Position numbers and translations under genes: made by a program. Under the pieces are notes generated by a model. That model was not told where the DNA came from. It ran no database searches and was given only the letters and a program-made list of their open reading frames with translations. This document shows, piece after piece, positions 28,171 to 37,698 of a DNA stretch of 50,532 nucleotides. The stretch's first letter is position 1. Every line of letters begins with the position of its first letter. This DNA is from Candidatus Syntropharchaeum butanivorans (GTDB taxonomy: Archaea; Halobacteriota; Syntropharchaeia; Syntropharchaeales; Syntropharchaeaceae). The DNA lies in contig LYOR01000008.1 of assembly GCA_001766825.1 (NCBI GenBank), forward strand, positions 1-50,532, written 5' to 3'.

Positions 28171-29749
28171 ACTCCATGACCGCTCTTACAAATGCTCTGA
28201 ATACTGGTGAGGGATTATCAGGCCTTGATTTGAACTCAGGATGAAATTGTGTCCCGATGAAGAATGGGTGATCAGGAATCTCTGCAATCTCCATCCTGTT
28301 ACCACACTTTCCAGAAAACACCATTCCTTTTTTCTCTATAGCTTCTATATATCTGGGATTTACCTCATATCGATGCCTGTGCCGCTCAATGATCTTGCTC
28401 TTACCGTATATCTCGTATGCACGTGTACCCTCCTCAAGTGTAATCTCAGCGTCACCAAGCCGCATGGTTCCACCCATGTTCCTGACATTTCTCTGCTCAG
28501 GTAAGATCTCGATCACAGGGTATGGAGTCTCTGAAACCTCAGCACTCGCGGCTTCTTCCAGACCGAGCACATGCCTGGCAAACTCAACAACTGCAAGCTG
28601 GAATCCGAAGCAGAGGCCCAAAAACGGAACTTTATTCTCTCTTGCATACCTTATTGCCTTTATCTTCCCCTCAGAGCCCCTCGTGCCAAATCCACCTGGA
28701 ACAAGAATGCCCTCAACATCACTGAAGACCTCCCTCACCCCATCAATATCCATCTTCTCAAGATCCTCTGCCTCGACCCACTTTATATCAACGAGACACC
28801 CATTATCGATACCCGCGTGTTTCAACGCCTCCTTGATTGAGAGGTATGCGTCCTTGATCTCGATGTATTTACCGACAATCGCGATCCTGACGTGTCTATC
28901 AAGCTTCTTCATCCGCTCAACCATCTCTTCCCAGGTTCTGTCATCTGCTCTCGGCTTGAGATTGAACCGTTCAAGGAGATAATCAGATAATCCCCCCCTC
29001 TCAAGTATGAGTGGAACCTCGTATATGTCCTTTGCATCATACGCACTGATAACAGCCTCAAGTGGGACATCACAGAAGAGTGCGATCTTGTCCCGTGCCG
29101 AGGGGTTGAGTGGATCTTTGGATCTCACAACGATTATATCAGGATGGATCCCCACCTCTCTCAGTGCTTTCACAGAGTGCTGGGATGGTTTTGTCTTCTG
29201 ATCTCCCATCGAATCGGTTGGAACAAGTGTGACATGGACGAAGATACAATCCTCCGGCGATTCTCTGTGCATCTGCCTGACCGCCTCAAGAAATGGCATA
29301 GATTCGATATCCCCGACCGTTCCTCCCACCTCAACGAGGCAGATCTCAGCGCCACTCCTTTCAGCGACCCGTCTGATCGAGTCTTTGATCTCGTTTGTTA
29401 TGTGCGGAATGATCTGGACGGTCGACCCGAGATACTCTCCCTGACGTTCTTTCTCGATGACGGAGAGGTAAATCGTCCCGGTCGTGATGTTGTGATCTTT
29501 CGTGAACTCACATCCCATGAACCGCTCGTAGTGCCCGAGATCAAGATCGACCTCCCCACCGTCCTTGAGTATATAGACCTCTCCATGCTGGAATGGGTTC
29601 ATCGTCCCGGCATCACAGTTGATGTAGGGGTCAATCTTTATCGCAGTCACCTCAAATCCCTTGTTCTTCAGTAAGCGGCCGATGGATGCGGCTGTAATAC
29701 CCTTTCCAAGGCCGCTCATCACACCACCTGTCACAATGATATACTTCAT
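28163..29749 (-). CDS. pyrG: CTP synthase
   Basis: This 528-residue enzyme aminates UTP to CTP using glutamine. The N-terminal synthetase domain starts [23 protein letters not shown] and contains the [22 protein letters not shown] block. The C-terminal class I glutamine amidotransferase domain carries the nucleophile Cys in [11 protein letters not shown] and the His in [11 protein letters not shown]. The start overlaps the upstream membrane protein by 4 nt and the end overlaps nrpR by 8 nt. Confidence 0.97.
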   Translation of the reverse strand: MKYIIVTGGVMSGLGKGITAASIGRLLKNKGFEVTAIKIDPYINCDAGTMNPFQHGEVYILKDGGEVDLDLGHYERFMGCEFTKDHNITTGTIYLSVIEKERQGEYLGSTVQIIPHITNEIKDSIRRVAERSGAEICLVEVGGTVGDIESMPFLEAVRQMHRESPEDCIFVHVTLVPTDSMGDQKTKPSQHSVKALREVGIHPDIIVVRSKDPLNPSARDKIALFCDVPLEAVISAYDAKDIYEVPLILERGGLSDYLLERFNLKPRADDRTWEEMVERMKKLDRHVRIAIVGKYIEIKDAYLSIKEALKHAGIDNGCLVDIKWVEAEDLEKMDIDGVREVFSDVEGILVPGGFGTRGSEGKIKAIRYARENKVPFLGLCFGFQLAVVEFARHVLGLEEAASAEVSETPYPVIEILPEQRNVRNMGGTMRLGDAEITLEEGTRAYEIYGKSKIIERHRHRYEVNPRYIEAIEKKGMVFSGKCGNRMEIAEIPDHPFFIGTQFHPEFKSRPDNPSPVFRAFVRAVMEYA

Positions 29750-30393
29750 CCTCTGCTCCTGTAATTGTTGAAGATATAGAATGTGAGAAGCACTGTGAGG
29801 ATCGATGTGAGAAGAGCTGCAGTGAATGAAGAGGGGTTAAACTGGAAGATGTAAACGAGAAGAACCAGTATCGTTAATGTGATGCCAGCTGGCGGTACAA
29901 GATACATGGGTATACTTAGCTGAGATAACTTCCATCTTAATCCTGATTTATTCCTGATTTTAACCTTTTCGATCTTTTTTCTGGGTATTTCCACGACGAT
30001 AGGACTACGTTCGATCATTCTCTCCCTTTTTTCCGATCTTTCAACCTTCTTACCACCTACTACAACCTCAAAGCTCCCTTTCACCGAGCCGTATCCACTT
30101 ATCACATGAACCCTGCCTGTGTATGGCCCATCACCATCCTTCGGGAGCCTTGCAACAACAGGAACACGCTCCTCATTACGGACATAGGGGTTATCCTTTA
30201 TTATCGAGAGATAATCCTTGAGCTCTCTGCCTACAGCAAGGTGAACGTGGGTCGGGATCGTGTAATTTACGATCGTGACCGTGAAGCTCGTCTCCTCCCC
30301 CGGACTGATGGGCAGAGATAACCTCTCGTGTTCAAACTCAATCGAATCCTGTCCTTTTCTGCCGATGTACACCTTCTGCTCTGGCACAGGCAT
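29746..30393 (-). CDS. archaeal membrane protein with N-terminal beta-sandwich and two C-terminal helices
   Basis: The 215-residue protein has an Ig-like beta region (about 20-115, [30 protein letters not shown]). A basic linker follows (about 115-155, [17 protein letters not shown]), then two membrane segments (about 163-184 and 190-208). It resembles conserved archaeal proteins of unknown function, possibly the DUF7524 group. It sits exactly between the Trm112-like gene (0-nt gap) and pyrG (4-nt overlap). There is no obvious signal peptide, so the beta domain orientation is unclear. Confidence 0.65.
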   Translation of the reverse strand: MPVPEQKVYIGRKGQDSIEFEHERLSLPISPGEETSFTVTIVNYTIPTHVHLAVGRELKDYLSIIKDNPYVRNEERVPVVARLPKDGDGPYTGRVHVISGYGSVKGSFEVVVGGKKVERSEKRERMIERSPIVVEIPRKKIEKVKIRNKSGLRWKLSQLSIPMYLVPPAGITLTILVLLVYIFQFNPSSFTAALLTSILTVLLTFYIFNNYRSRG

Positions 30394-30582
30394 TTACGTC
30401 CTTAGCTCCGGAGGTAACATGTTTGGAATGCCATCTTCGATCGGGTACTCGAGATCACACTTCACACAACGAAGCACACCCTCTTTGATCTCGTCATTCT
30501 CCTCTGTAACCTCAAGATCAAGATCTCCCTTGCAGATGGGGCATGCGAGAATCTCCATCAGATCCCGTTTCATGGCTTTCAT
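30394..30582 (-). CDS. Trm112-like zinc protein (methyltransferase activator family)
   Basis: This 62-residue protein is almost entirely the Trm112 fold: MKRDLMEILACPICKGDL at the N-terminus, a second Cys pair in CVKCDLEYP, then the conserved IEDGIPNMLPPELR tail. Trm112 proteins bind zinc and stabilise several SAM-dependent RNA and protein methyltransferases. The ATG at 30582 has a GGGAG site 7 nt upstream; Met at 30573 is an alternative, and the longer frame upstream is not supported. It opens the pyrG-nrpR-aroA operon. Confidence 0.85.
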   Translation of the reverse strand: MKAMKRDLMEILACPICKGDLDLEVTEENDEIKEGVLRCVKCDLEYPIEDGIPNMLPPELRT

Positions 30583-30636
30583 TAACACTCCCGGGATTAA
30601 TAAGCTTATCCAGGAAAGGAAAATGAGATTGGTACG

Positions 30637-30650
30637 AAAGTTTATATAAA
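30637..30650. promoter_or_regulatory. TATA-like element shared by the Trm112 operon and DUF1614 gene
   Basis: GTTTATATAAAAG lies midway in the 100-bp divergent gap, about 55 nt upstream of the minus-strand start and about 35 nt upstream of the plus-strand start. It reads as a TATA box in both directions. A GGTGGAG ribosome-binding site precedes the plus-strand ATG. Confidence 0.5.
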
Positions 30651-30682
30651 AGAAGTGCATAAAAGAGCGGTGGAGTTAGAGA

Positions 30683-31378
30683 ATGAGGGGGATAGTTCGA
30701 TATCCAGATCTCAGAGTGATGCTGTTCTTTCTGCTGATTCTCATTCCGATATTCATACTGACCTATCGTACAGATCAGTCAGCCTATGTTTTTCCCCTCT
30801 GTCCTTTCACCTTTTTTGCCATATCACTCCTCTTCCTTCTTTTAAGTATGATCGAGGTTGTGGTCTTCGAGATGAAGATGAAAAAGCCCCATTACACGGA
30901 GCGGGAGATTGAGGAGCTTGAGAGGCTGTACTCAATACCACGAGAGGAGATTGAGGGGGAGGATGGGAGGTTGTACAACTCAACGATCACCCTCAACCTC
31001 GGCGGCTTCATCCTCCCGCTCATATTTGCACTCTATATAGCACTCATCTCACCGCTTGCACTCGAGGAGCTTGTGATAATCACGGCAATCATGATCGCCC
31101 TCACAAACCTGCTTGCCTCGATTGTGCCAGGGGTTGGGATAGTTATACCCCCGTATGTAGGCCTGTTCGCACTTCCGCTTGCACTCATCGTGACACCTGA
31201 GGATGTTATAACAGGTATGCTCGTATCAGGGATAATTGGAATTGAGCTTGGGCTTATCACAAAGATCTTCTCGATAGATAGGGAGCTTGGGAGTCCAGTA
31301 TTCAGTATCGGTGGGAGAGGGAGCTTTGAGTCGATCTATATCCCCATCATCTTAGGACTTCTATTTGCGCTCTGGTAG
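30683..31378 (+). CDS. DUF1614-family membrane protein
   Basis: The 231-residue polytopic protein has two membrane segments near the N-terminus (about 12-28 and 36-62) and a charged cytoplasmic loop (about 65-100). Five or so further segments follow, with conserved small and Pro residues (NLGGFILPLIFALY, VPGVGIVIPPYVG, GIIGIELGLI). This pattern matches the DUF1614 family, whose function is unknown. Its stop lies 1 nt from the convergent ArlH-like gene. The start has a good ribosome-binding site 8 nt upstream. Confidence 0.75.
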   Translation: MRGIVRYPDLRVMLFFLLILIPIFILTYRTDQSAYVFPLCPFTFFAISLLFLLLSMIEVVVFEMKMKKPHYTEREIEELERLYSIPREEIEGEDGRLYNSTITLNLGGFILPLIFALYIALISPLALEELVIITAIMIALTNLLASIVPGVGIVIPPYVGLFALPLALIVTPEDVITGMLVSGIIGIELGLITKIFSIDRELGSPVFSIGGRGSFESIYIPIILGLLFALW

Positions 31379-31379
31379 A

Positions 31380-32075
31380 TTACGCGACCGATGCGATCTC
31401 GATGACAAGCCCTGCACCCGGTTCTATCCTGAACCCGATGACCCCTCCGACAAACCCTGTTGCACCTGTGAACTTGTTTACATGGATGGATCGCTTGACT
31501 TCGCCCGCGATTATACGACTCTTCAGGGTCATGTAGATATCTGCAGAGGATCTGAAGAGGGATACGACGTCTGGATCGAGATCGACAGGATCGATCGTGT
31601 TGATGACGATCTTTCCCATCCCGGTGATCTTCTTGAAGAAGGAGATGAGTTCTATCGTCTTCTCAGAGTTGATGCTGTACTTAACAAGCTCTGAAAGCTT
31701 GTCAATAATGATGATATCCTTCTCATATAGCTTTTCTGCATTTATGAGCCGCTCAATGAAGTCTGATCTTGACTTTGCAGACTTAATAAGTGGTACAACA
31801 GGTATGAAAAGCAGCTCATCCTTTAAAAGGTGGATACCGATCGGGTAGTCGAGAGAGTACATCTGGTGGATGAAGCCCTTTGTTGTGAGCTGGGTGGATA
31901 TGAACGTGACGGTATAACCGTTGACCAGAAAACCATAGGCAAGCCGTTCAACGATTGTACTCTTTCCTGCTCCATTTTCACCCTCTATAAGCACGATCGA
32001 TCCTTCTGGAAAACCTTCTCCCAACCTCCGGTTGAGCTCATCCCGCTCAAGATCAAAGCTAAACGTCCTGCTCAT
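31380..32075 (-). CDS. ArlH/FlaH-like RecA-fold ATPase
   Basis: The 231-residue KaiC/RecA-fold protein has Walker A GENGAGKST at residues 32-40 and a Walker B-like IIIIDKL near 120. Overall similarity is to the archaellum assembly protein ArlH (FlaH). No archaellin, ArlI, ArlJ or chemotaxis genes are in this window, so a motility role cannot be assumed. It may serve another membrane complex. A TATA-like TTTATATC on the minus strand (about 32109-32116) precedes the ATG. Confidence 0.8.
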   Translation of the reverse strand: MSRTFSFDLERDELNRRLGEGFPEGSIVLIEGENGAGKSTIVERLAYGFLVNGYTVTFISTQLTTKGFIHQMYSLDYPIGIHLLKDELLFIPVVPLIKSAKSRSDFIERLINAEKLYEKDIIIIDKLSELVKYSINSEKTIELISFFKKITGMGKIVINTIDPVDLDPDVVSLFRSSADIYMTLKSRIIAGEVKRSIHVNKFTGATGFVGGVIGFRIEPGAGLVIEIASVA

Positions 32076-32192
32076 TTATCCCCCACAGATATACTTTAAA
32101 GATCAGATGATATAAAGCTGGTGGTTGAGGATAATGCTTTAAGTGATGAAGGTTAGCTTTAATTGCAAGAAGGTCTGAGAATTGTTTGAAAG

Positions 32193-32275
32193 GCGGGGGT
32201 AACCAAGTGGTCAACGGTGGCAGACTCAAGATCTGCTCGCGAAGGCGTTCGTGGGTTCGAATCCCTCCCCCCGCA
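32193..32275 (+). tRNA. tRNA-Leu (anticodon CAA)
   Basis: This is an 83-nt type II tRNA with acceptor stem GCGGGGG/CCCCCGC and discriminator A. The anticodon arm is GCAGA-CTCAAGA-TCTGC (anticodon CAA). A long variable arm and the GTTCGAAT T-loop follow. CCA is not encoded and no intron is seen. The uvrB GTG start lies one nucleotide after the discriminator base, so both are almost certainly on one transcript. Confidence 0.95.
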
Positions 32276-32276
32276 T

Positions 32277-34223
32277 GTGTTCAACCTGAAAGCCGAGTAT
32301 AAACCAACAGGAGATCAACCAAAGGCGATAGAGAGGCTTGTTGATGGGATAGAACGCGGCTTCAGGCATCAAACACTTCTTGGTGTGACAGGATCCGGAA
32401 AGACGTTCACGATTGCAAATGTGATTGCACGGGTTAACAAACCTGTGCTCGTGATATCCCATAACAAGACACTTGCAGCTCAGCTCTATGAGGAGTTCCG
32501 TGCCTTCTTTCCTGATAATGCGGTTGAGTACTTCGTGAGCTACTACGACTACTACCAGCCAGAGGCGTATATTCCCCATAAAGACATGTACATCGGGAAA
32601 GAAACCTCGATAAATGAGGAGATTGAACGGATGAGGTACTCAACAACCCAGTCACTCTTAACAAGAAGGGACACAATCGTCGTAGCGAGTGTATCGTGTA
32701 TATACGGACTTGGAAGGCCAGAGGATTACCGGAATATGCATCTGCACCTGAAACGTGGGAGTAAACGAAGAAGAGATGAGATAACAAGCAGACTTGCCAC
32801 AATCCAGTATGAACGAAACGATCTTGAGCCTGCCCCTGGCACATTCAGGGTGAGGGGAGATGTCATAGAGATATTCCCACCTGGTTTTGATGGAGGTATC
32901 CGTGTCGAGCTTTTCGGCAGAGAGGTTGAGCGTATCGTGCGGTTCGATCCCCTGAAAGGGGAGATGATCGAGGTTCTTGATGAGATCTTCGTCTATCCTG
33001 CAAAGCACTTTGTCACAAGTCGTGAGCGAATGGAGGCTGCAATACGTGGGATAGAAGAGGAGCTTTCAGCACGTATTGAGGAGTTCAAATCTCAAGGGAA
33101 GTACCTTGAGGCAGAGCGGATCGAGCAACGAACGCGGTTTGACCTTGAGATGATGAGGGAGCTTGGATACTGCTCAGGGATTGAGAACTACTCAATGTAC
33201 ATAACAGGGAGAGACTGGGGAGAGCCGCCCTATACGTTGATCGACTACTTCCCCAGGGACTTTCTCATGATAATCGATGAGTCGCATGTCACAATCCCAC
33301 AGATAAGGGGGATGTACTTCGGGGACAGATCCCGCAAGGAGTCACTCGTTGAGTATGGATTCAGGCTCCCATCAGCCCTTGAGAACCGGCCGCTCACATT
33401 CGAGGAGTTTGAGGCAAGGATCAACCAGGTGATATACACCTCAGCCACCCCGGGTCCATACGAGCTTGAGAGAAGTGAGCAGGTGGTTGAGCAGATCATA
33501 AGACCGACCGGGCTTCTTGATCCGAAGATCTCAATCAGACCCCGTAAAGGACAGGTCGATGATCTTCTGGGGGAGATTAGAAAGCGCGCCGGGAAGGAGC
33601 GGGTTCTCGTAACGACCTTAACGAAGCGGATGGCAGAGGATTTATGCGATTACTACGCCTCGCTCGGGGTGAAGGTTCGTTACCTCCACTCAGAGATCGA
33701 GACTCTCGAGAGGGTTGAGCTCATCGAAGAACTCCGGGAAGGCGTCTTTGATTGTCTTGTCGGAATAAATCTCCTCAGAGAGGGGCTTGATCTACCTGAG
33801 GTCTCACTTGTTGCGATACTTGATGGTGACAGAGAAGGGTTCCTGCGCTCTGAGACCGCGCTGATCCAGACGATCGGTCGTGCTGCAAGGAACATCAACG
33901 GGATGGCGATCATCTATGCGGATGAGATCACAGATTCGATAAGACGTGCATATGAGGAGACTGAGCGGAGGCGTCATATTCAGATGGAGTACAACAGAAA
34001 GCATGGAATCACCCCGGCAACGATAAGGAAAGCGATAAGGGAGATGGGTCCTGAGCGGGATAGGAAGAAAAGACGAAAGCAGGAGGGGATAAAGCTTAGC
34101 CTATCTGATCTCACAATCGAGGAGCTTGAGAGGGAGATGAGACGTGCTGCCGAGCAGCTTGAGTTTGAAAAGGCAGCGATCCTGCGGGATGAGATCATAA
34201 GGTTGAAAGGAAAGAGTCTGTAA
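32277..34223 (+). CDS. uvrB: excinuclease ABC subunit B
   Basis: This 648-residue bacterial-type nucleotide excision repair helicase loads damage for UvrC incision after UvrA recognition. Visible parts are Walker [11 protein letters not shown], the damage-probing hairpin with [12 protein letters not shown] and helicase motif [10 protein letters not shown]. Motif V/VI segments [23 protein letters not shown] and QTIGRAARN follow. A C-terminal UVR motif ([18 protein letters not shown]) binds UvrC. The start is GTG at 32277 ([18 protein letters not shown]), since the upstream frame is tRNA sequence. No room exists for a ribosome-binding site. uvrA and uvrC are not in the window. It was probably acquired from bacteria long ago. 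Confidence 0.96.
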   Translation: MFNLKAEYKPTGDQPKAIERLVDGIERGFRHQTLLGVTGSGKTFTIANVIARVNKPVLVISHNKTLAAQLYEEFRAFFPDNAVEYFVSYYDYYQPEAYIPHKDMYIGKETSINEEIERMRYSTTQSLLTRRDTIVVASVSCIYGLGRPEDYRNMHLHLKRGSKRRRDEITSRLATIQYERNDLEPAPGTFRVRGDVIEIFPPGFDGGIRVELFGREVERIVRFDPLKGEMIEVLDEIFVYPAKHFVTSRERMEAAIRGIEEELSARIEEFKSQGKYLEAERIEQRTRFDLEMMRELGYCSGIENYSMYITGRDWGEPPYTLIDYFPRDFLMIIDESHVTIPQIRGMYFGDRSRKESLVEYGFRLPSALENRPLTFEEFEARINQVIYTSATPGPYELERSEQVVEQIIRPTGLLDPKISIRPRKGQVDDLLGEIRKRAGKERVLVTTLTKRMAEDLCDYYASLGVKVRYLHSEIETLERVELIEELREGVFDCLVGINLLREGLDLPEVSLVAILDGDREGFLRSETALIQTIGRAARNINGMAIIYADEITDSIRRAYEETERRRHIQMEYNRKHGITPATIRKAIREMGPERDRKKRRKQEGIKLSLSDLTIEELEREMRRAAEQLEFEKAAILRDEIIRLKGKSL

Positions 34224-34242
34224 TATCAGCGTTTCCTGTCAA

Positions 34243-35064
34243 TCACTTCCTCGATGATAGATACTCAAATATCGAGTCAAATATCGCCTTGCCATCACCA
34301 TACGCCTTAATCTCACCCCTCTTTCTCATAGGATCATTGTAAGCATGAAAGACCCGCTCAGGATGTGGCATCATCCCGAAAACATCCCCTCTCTGGTTTG
34401 TAATCCCTGCGATATCCTCGATCGAACCGTTGGGATTCCATGGATAGCCCCCCCTCTCTCCATCAGGGTTCACATACCTGAAGACGATCTGCCTGTTCTC
34501 CCTCATCTTCTCCAGATACTCATCCTGGAACTCCTCTGGAAATACGATCTTACCCTCCGCATGGGCAGAAGGTATCCTCAGAATCGCCCCTTTTTCAATC
34601 CTGGATGTGAAAGGTGACTCTCCTTCCTCAAGCTCATGCCGCAGGAGGGTTAACCTGCACTCAAAACGGTTCGAGTCGTTGGTGTGAAGTGCCATCTGAG
34701 GCTCATCTGTGACCAGATCATCAAGCCCCGGTAACAACCCCAGCTCAACGAGCACCTGGAAACCGTTGCAAATCCCCACGATGAGTCCCCCTCTCTCAAG
34801 GAGGTCAATTACATCATTCATAAGCTTGCTCTTTATCCTTGCAGCAAAGATTGCGCCTGCACGGACGTAGTCCCCACTCGAGAATCCACCGGGTATCATA
34901 AGGCAATCATAATCCTCGAGACTTCTACGGGGTTCAGCATCCCCTGTGAGCTGTTTCAGATGGACGAGTTCAGGATGCATTCCAGCGTTTTTAAAGGCAG
35001 AAAACGTCTCATCCTCACAGTTTGTACCTTCAATCCGCAGGATGCACGCTCGAACGAGCTCCAT
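34243..35064 (-). CDS. purQ: phosphoribosylformylglycinamidine synthase glutaminase subunit
   Basis: This 273-residue class I glutamine amidotransferase supplies ammonia to PurL in purine synthesis. The N-terminus CILRIEGTNCEDET, the nucleophile elbow VGICNGFQVLVELGLLPG and the C-terminal His in FGMMPHPERVFH are all present. The length fits the longer archaeal PurQ form. PurS and PurL genes are absent here. It is the last gene of a seven-gene minus-strand operon, 14 nt after the RPA gene. Confidence 0.94.
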   Translation of the reverse strand: MELVRACILRIEGTNCEDETFSAFKNAGMHPELVHLKQLTGDAEPRRSLEDYDCLMIPGGFSSGDYVRAGAIFAARIKSKLMNDVIDLLERGGLIVGICNGFQVLVELGLLPGLDDLVTDEPQMALHTNDSNRFECRLTLLRHELEEGESPFTSRIEKGAILRIPSAHAEGKIVFPEEFQDEYLEKMRENRQIVFRYVNPDGERGGYPWNPNGSIEDIAGITNQRGDVFGMMPHPERVFHAYNDPMRKRGEIKAYGDGKAIFDSIFEYLSSRK

Positions 35065-35078
35065 GATAATCTCAGAAC

Positions 35079-35978
35079 TTATATCTGCTCTGCCTCGTAT
35101 ATCAGCTGCTCAGCCTCGTCGTACGGCACCTCATCGATTTGCTTGAGATTCTCTACTATCAGGTATCGACCAACCTCCCTCCCCTCTGCAACAAAGTATT
35201 TTCCGATCAATGCCTCCTCGATCCGCCTGAGCACATCGATATCCTCACTTATGATCTCCTCGAGGCTTGCCGCGGCAAGCCTTTCTGTCAGCTCACGACG
35301 TATTAAGACATCCTGAACAGATCTACCATCGTCCATCACCGCCTTTATCCTCAGGTCAGGATTGGTAGCAACCCTCCCGTGCTCCTGACACTCTCCATCG
35401 ATGACACTCCGATTGCACTGGATGCAACGATGAATCACCCCACTCCCATCGTGTATCTTGACAAATACCCCGGTGTAGCTGATGTTCTCGGACATCACCT
35501 CAATGTCCTCGTCTATCTCAGTTATTCTCGTGTTACGATTGAGTTTTATGTTATACCTGCCCTGCCAGAAATCGGTCACTGCGTTCTCCACAACATAGAC
35601 CCGGTCAACCTCAAGATCCGGAAGGTTGGAGCTCTTCCACTTTGTGAACTTTATAACACCTGTCTCATCCCCGATCAACCCTATCTGGGATATTGCCTCA
35701 TGCCTGCTTTCCCAGAGGGTTAAGATCTTTCCTTTAATCGTAACATGCCGCCCCTCCTCCTTTATATCCTTTATCTTCACCTCCTCAGGTGTTTCATCCT
35801 TTCTGTCCACGTATATATCCTTCAAAAAGTAGTTTGTAACACTTCGTACTGCTTCATCCTCTGGAACCCCGTATTCTTCCATCAATAATCTCAATCGACT
35901 CTCAATCTCGAATGTCTCGACCTCAACCCCCCTCTCTTTAAGCCTCTCTTTTATTTCTTCAACTATCTCTTCAATCAT
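35079..35978 (-). CDS. RPA-type single-stranded DNA-binding protein with zinc finger
   Basis: The 299-residue protein has an N-terminal helical part (about 1-65) and an OB fold (about 68-165: VKIKDIKEEGRHVTIKGKILTLWESR, QIGLIGDETGVIKFTKW). A second OB-like region is interrupted by a zinc finger, HRCIQCNRSVIDGECQEHG. The arrangement matches archaeal replication protein A subunits. It would protect single-stranded DNA in replication and repair. It lies between argS and purQ with gaps of about 15 nt. Confidence 0.87.
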   Translation of the reverse strand: MIEEIVEEIKERLKERGVEVETFEIESRLRLLMEEYGVPEDEAVRSVTNYFLKDIYVDRKDETPEEVKIKDIKEEGRHVTIKGKILTLWESRHEAISQIGLIGDETGVIKFTKWKSSNLPDLEVDRVYVVENAVTDFWQGRYNIKLNRNTRITEIDEDIEVMSENISYTGVFVKIHDGSGVIHRCIQCNRSVIDGECQEHGRVATNPDLRIKAVMDDGRSVQDVLIRRELTERLAAASLEEIISEDIDVLRRIEEALIGKYFVAEGREVGRYLIVENLKQIDEVPYDEAEQLIYEAEQI

Positions 35979-35994
35979 TCAACGCCTCCTCTTT

Positions 35995-37698
35995 TTACAT
36001 CTCTTCAAGTGCCTCAATCCCGAGTGTCTCAAGTGTTTCAGATAATATGATCCTTGTTGCCTCAACAAGCGCGAGCCTCGCCTTTCTGAGATCATCTTCT
36101 GCATTCAGGACCGGGCAATCTCTGTAAAACAGATTAAAGCTATCAACAAGATCTTTTGCATATGTCGCGAGGAGATTTGGTTTCAACGTCCTTGCAGCCT
36201 CTTCAATGATGTACGAGAACTTTGAAAGCATCTTGATGAGTTTTATCTCCTGATCAGTCCTCAGGAGATCTAATGGTATTGCTGATATCTCTTCCTCCCT
36301 CACATCCCACCCACCCACCTTGCGGAGGATGCTACAACAGCGAGCATGCGCATACTGGAGGTATGGCGCACTCTGCTTCTCGAAATCAAGTGCTTTATCC
36401 CAGTCAAAAACCGTTGGCTTCTCCGGGGAGACCTTAACGATGTCATACCGGATCGCACCCCTTGCAACAGCACGTGCTATCTCAGCCCTTTTCTCCGCAG
36501 GCAGATCACCCCGTCTTTTATCGACCTCAATCCGTGCCCTTGCTTCAACCTCATCGATCAGTTCATCACAACTTATGAACTTCCCTTCTCGTGTGCTCAT
36601 TGAACCTTCGGGGAGTGACACGAACTCAAAGATCACAATCTCTGGCTTTTTGACGCCCATCTTCCCAAGGATGTAGGATAGCTGGCTTGAGATGAGCTTG
36701 TGATCTGCACCAAATACATCTATCACCCGATCTCCCCGCCTGGCCTTGAAACGGTGGTACGCAAGGTCACGTGTAGCGTATATCGACGTCCCATCAGAGC
36801 GACAGAGTACAAACTCCTTATCAAACCCTGCCTCAGAAAGATCGAGCATAAGCGCCCCTTCTTTCTCAACAAGCGGTATCGACCCGTCTTCTTTCATCCA
36901 TGATATGATCTTTGAGACGTCACCGGTCCTTACAAAATCACTCTCCCAGACGAAGAGGTCATGGTCAACACCGAGCCTCAGGAGTGACTGGCGGATACCC
37001 TCGAGTGAGAGGATTACAGCCTCTCTGAACCTCGCGGTTACCTCCTCATCCCCCTCTTCATAGCGTCTTATCAATTGATCAACCTCTGATTTGAGCTCAG
37101 GATTCTCCTCAATGAGCCTGTTGGCCTTGACATATACATCCGCGATCGCATGATCAATCTTCTTTGATCTATCGAGCTCAAATCGCTCAAGCCCCAGGAC
37201 TACCAGGGCAGCCTGTCGCCCCATATCGTTGACATAATACTCAACCTCAACGCGCATGCCCGCGCGTCGGAGAATTCTCGCAAGTGTATCCCCTATCACT
37301 GTATTTCTGATGTGACCGATATGAAGGGGACCATCGGGGTTTGCAGAGGTGTGTTCAAGGATTATGACCTCATCTTTACTCTCAAATCCAAGATCACCTT
37401 TGAGAATAGCACGGAGAGACTCTGTGAGGAACCTGTCTGAGGTATAAAAGTTGATGTACGGACCTGAAGCTTTAACCTCCCCGATAAGTGGCATATCTGA
37501 GGTATCCATTGCTTCAACGATCTTTTTTGCTGCCCTATCGGGCGGTACCTTATAGGATGATGCGATCCTGTAGCAAACAGTTGTCGCAAGATCTGCAAAC
37601 GGAGAAATCCCAAGCTCAAGGTCGTTTACCCTGTAGCCCGCATCTTCAATCGCTTTTTTCAGTGCCGTCTCAACCTCTCGCTTAAATTGTTTGAACAT
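35995..37698 (-). CDS. argS: arginyl-tRNA synthetase
   Basis: This 567-residue class I synthetase charges tRNA-Arg. It has an N-terminal additional domain (about 1-95) and a catalytic HIGH motif in SANPDGPLHIGHIRNTVIGD (near 125). The SMSTREGKFIS segment takes the place of KMSKS. The C-terminal anticodon-binding DALR domain ends in RIILSETLETLGI. It overlaps the upstream pyrophosphatase gene by 17 nt, within the S19e-to-purQ operon. Confidence 0.96.
   Translation of the reverse strand: MFKQFKREVETALKKAIEDAGYRVNDLELGISPFADLATTVCYRIASSYKVPPDRAAKKIVEAMDTSDMPLIGEVKASGPYINFYTSDRFLTESLRAILKGDLGFESKDEVIILEHTSANPDGPLHIGHIRNTVIGDTLARILRRAGMRVEVEYYVNDMGRQAALVVLGLERFELDRSKKIDHAIADVYVKANRLIEENPELKSEVDQLIRRYEEGDEEVTARFREAVILSLEGIRQSLLRLGVDHDLFVWESDFVRTGDVSKIISWMKEDGSIPLVEKEGALMLDLSEAGFDKEFVLCRSDGTSIYATRDLAYHRFKARRGDRVIDVFGADHKLISSQLSYILGKMGVKKPEIVIFEFVSLPEGSMSTREGKFISCDELIDEVEARARIEVDKRRGDLPAEKRAEIARAVARGAIRYDIVKVSPEKPTVFDWDKALDFEKQSAPYLQYAHARCCSILRKVGGWDVREEEISAIPLDLLRTDQEIKLIKMLSKFSYIIEEAARTLKPNLLATYAKDLVDSFNLFYRDCPVLNAEDDLRKARLALVEATRIILSETLETLGIEALEEM

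Noticed and set aside
32217..32276. UvrB N-terminal extension of 20 residues
   Set aside because: It is tRNA-Leu sequence; UvrB family similarity begins at the GTG at 32277.
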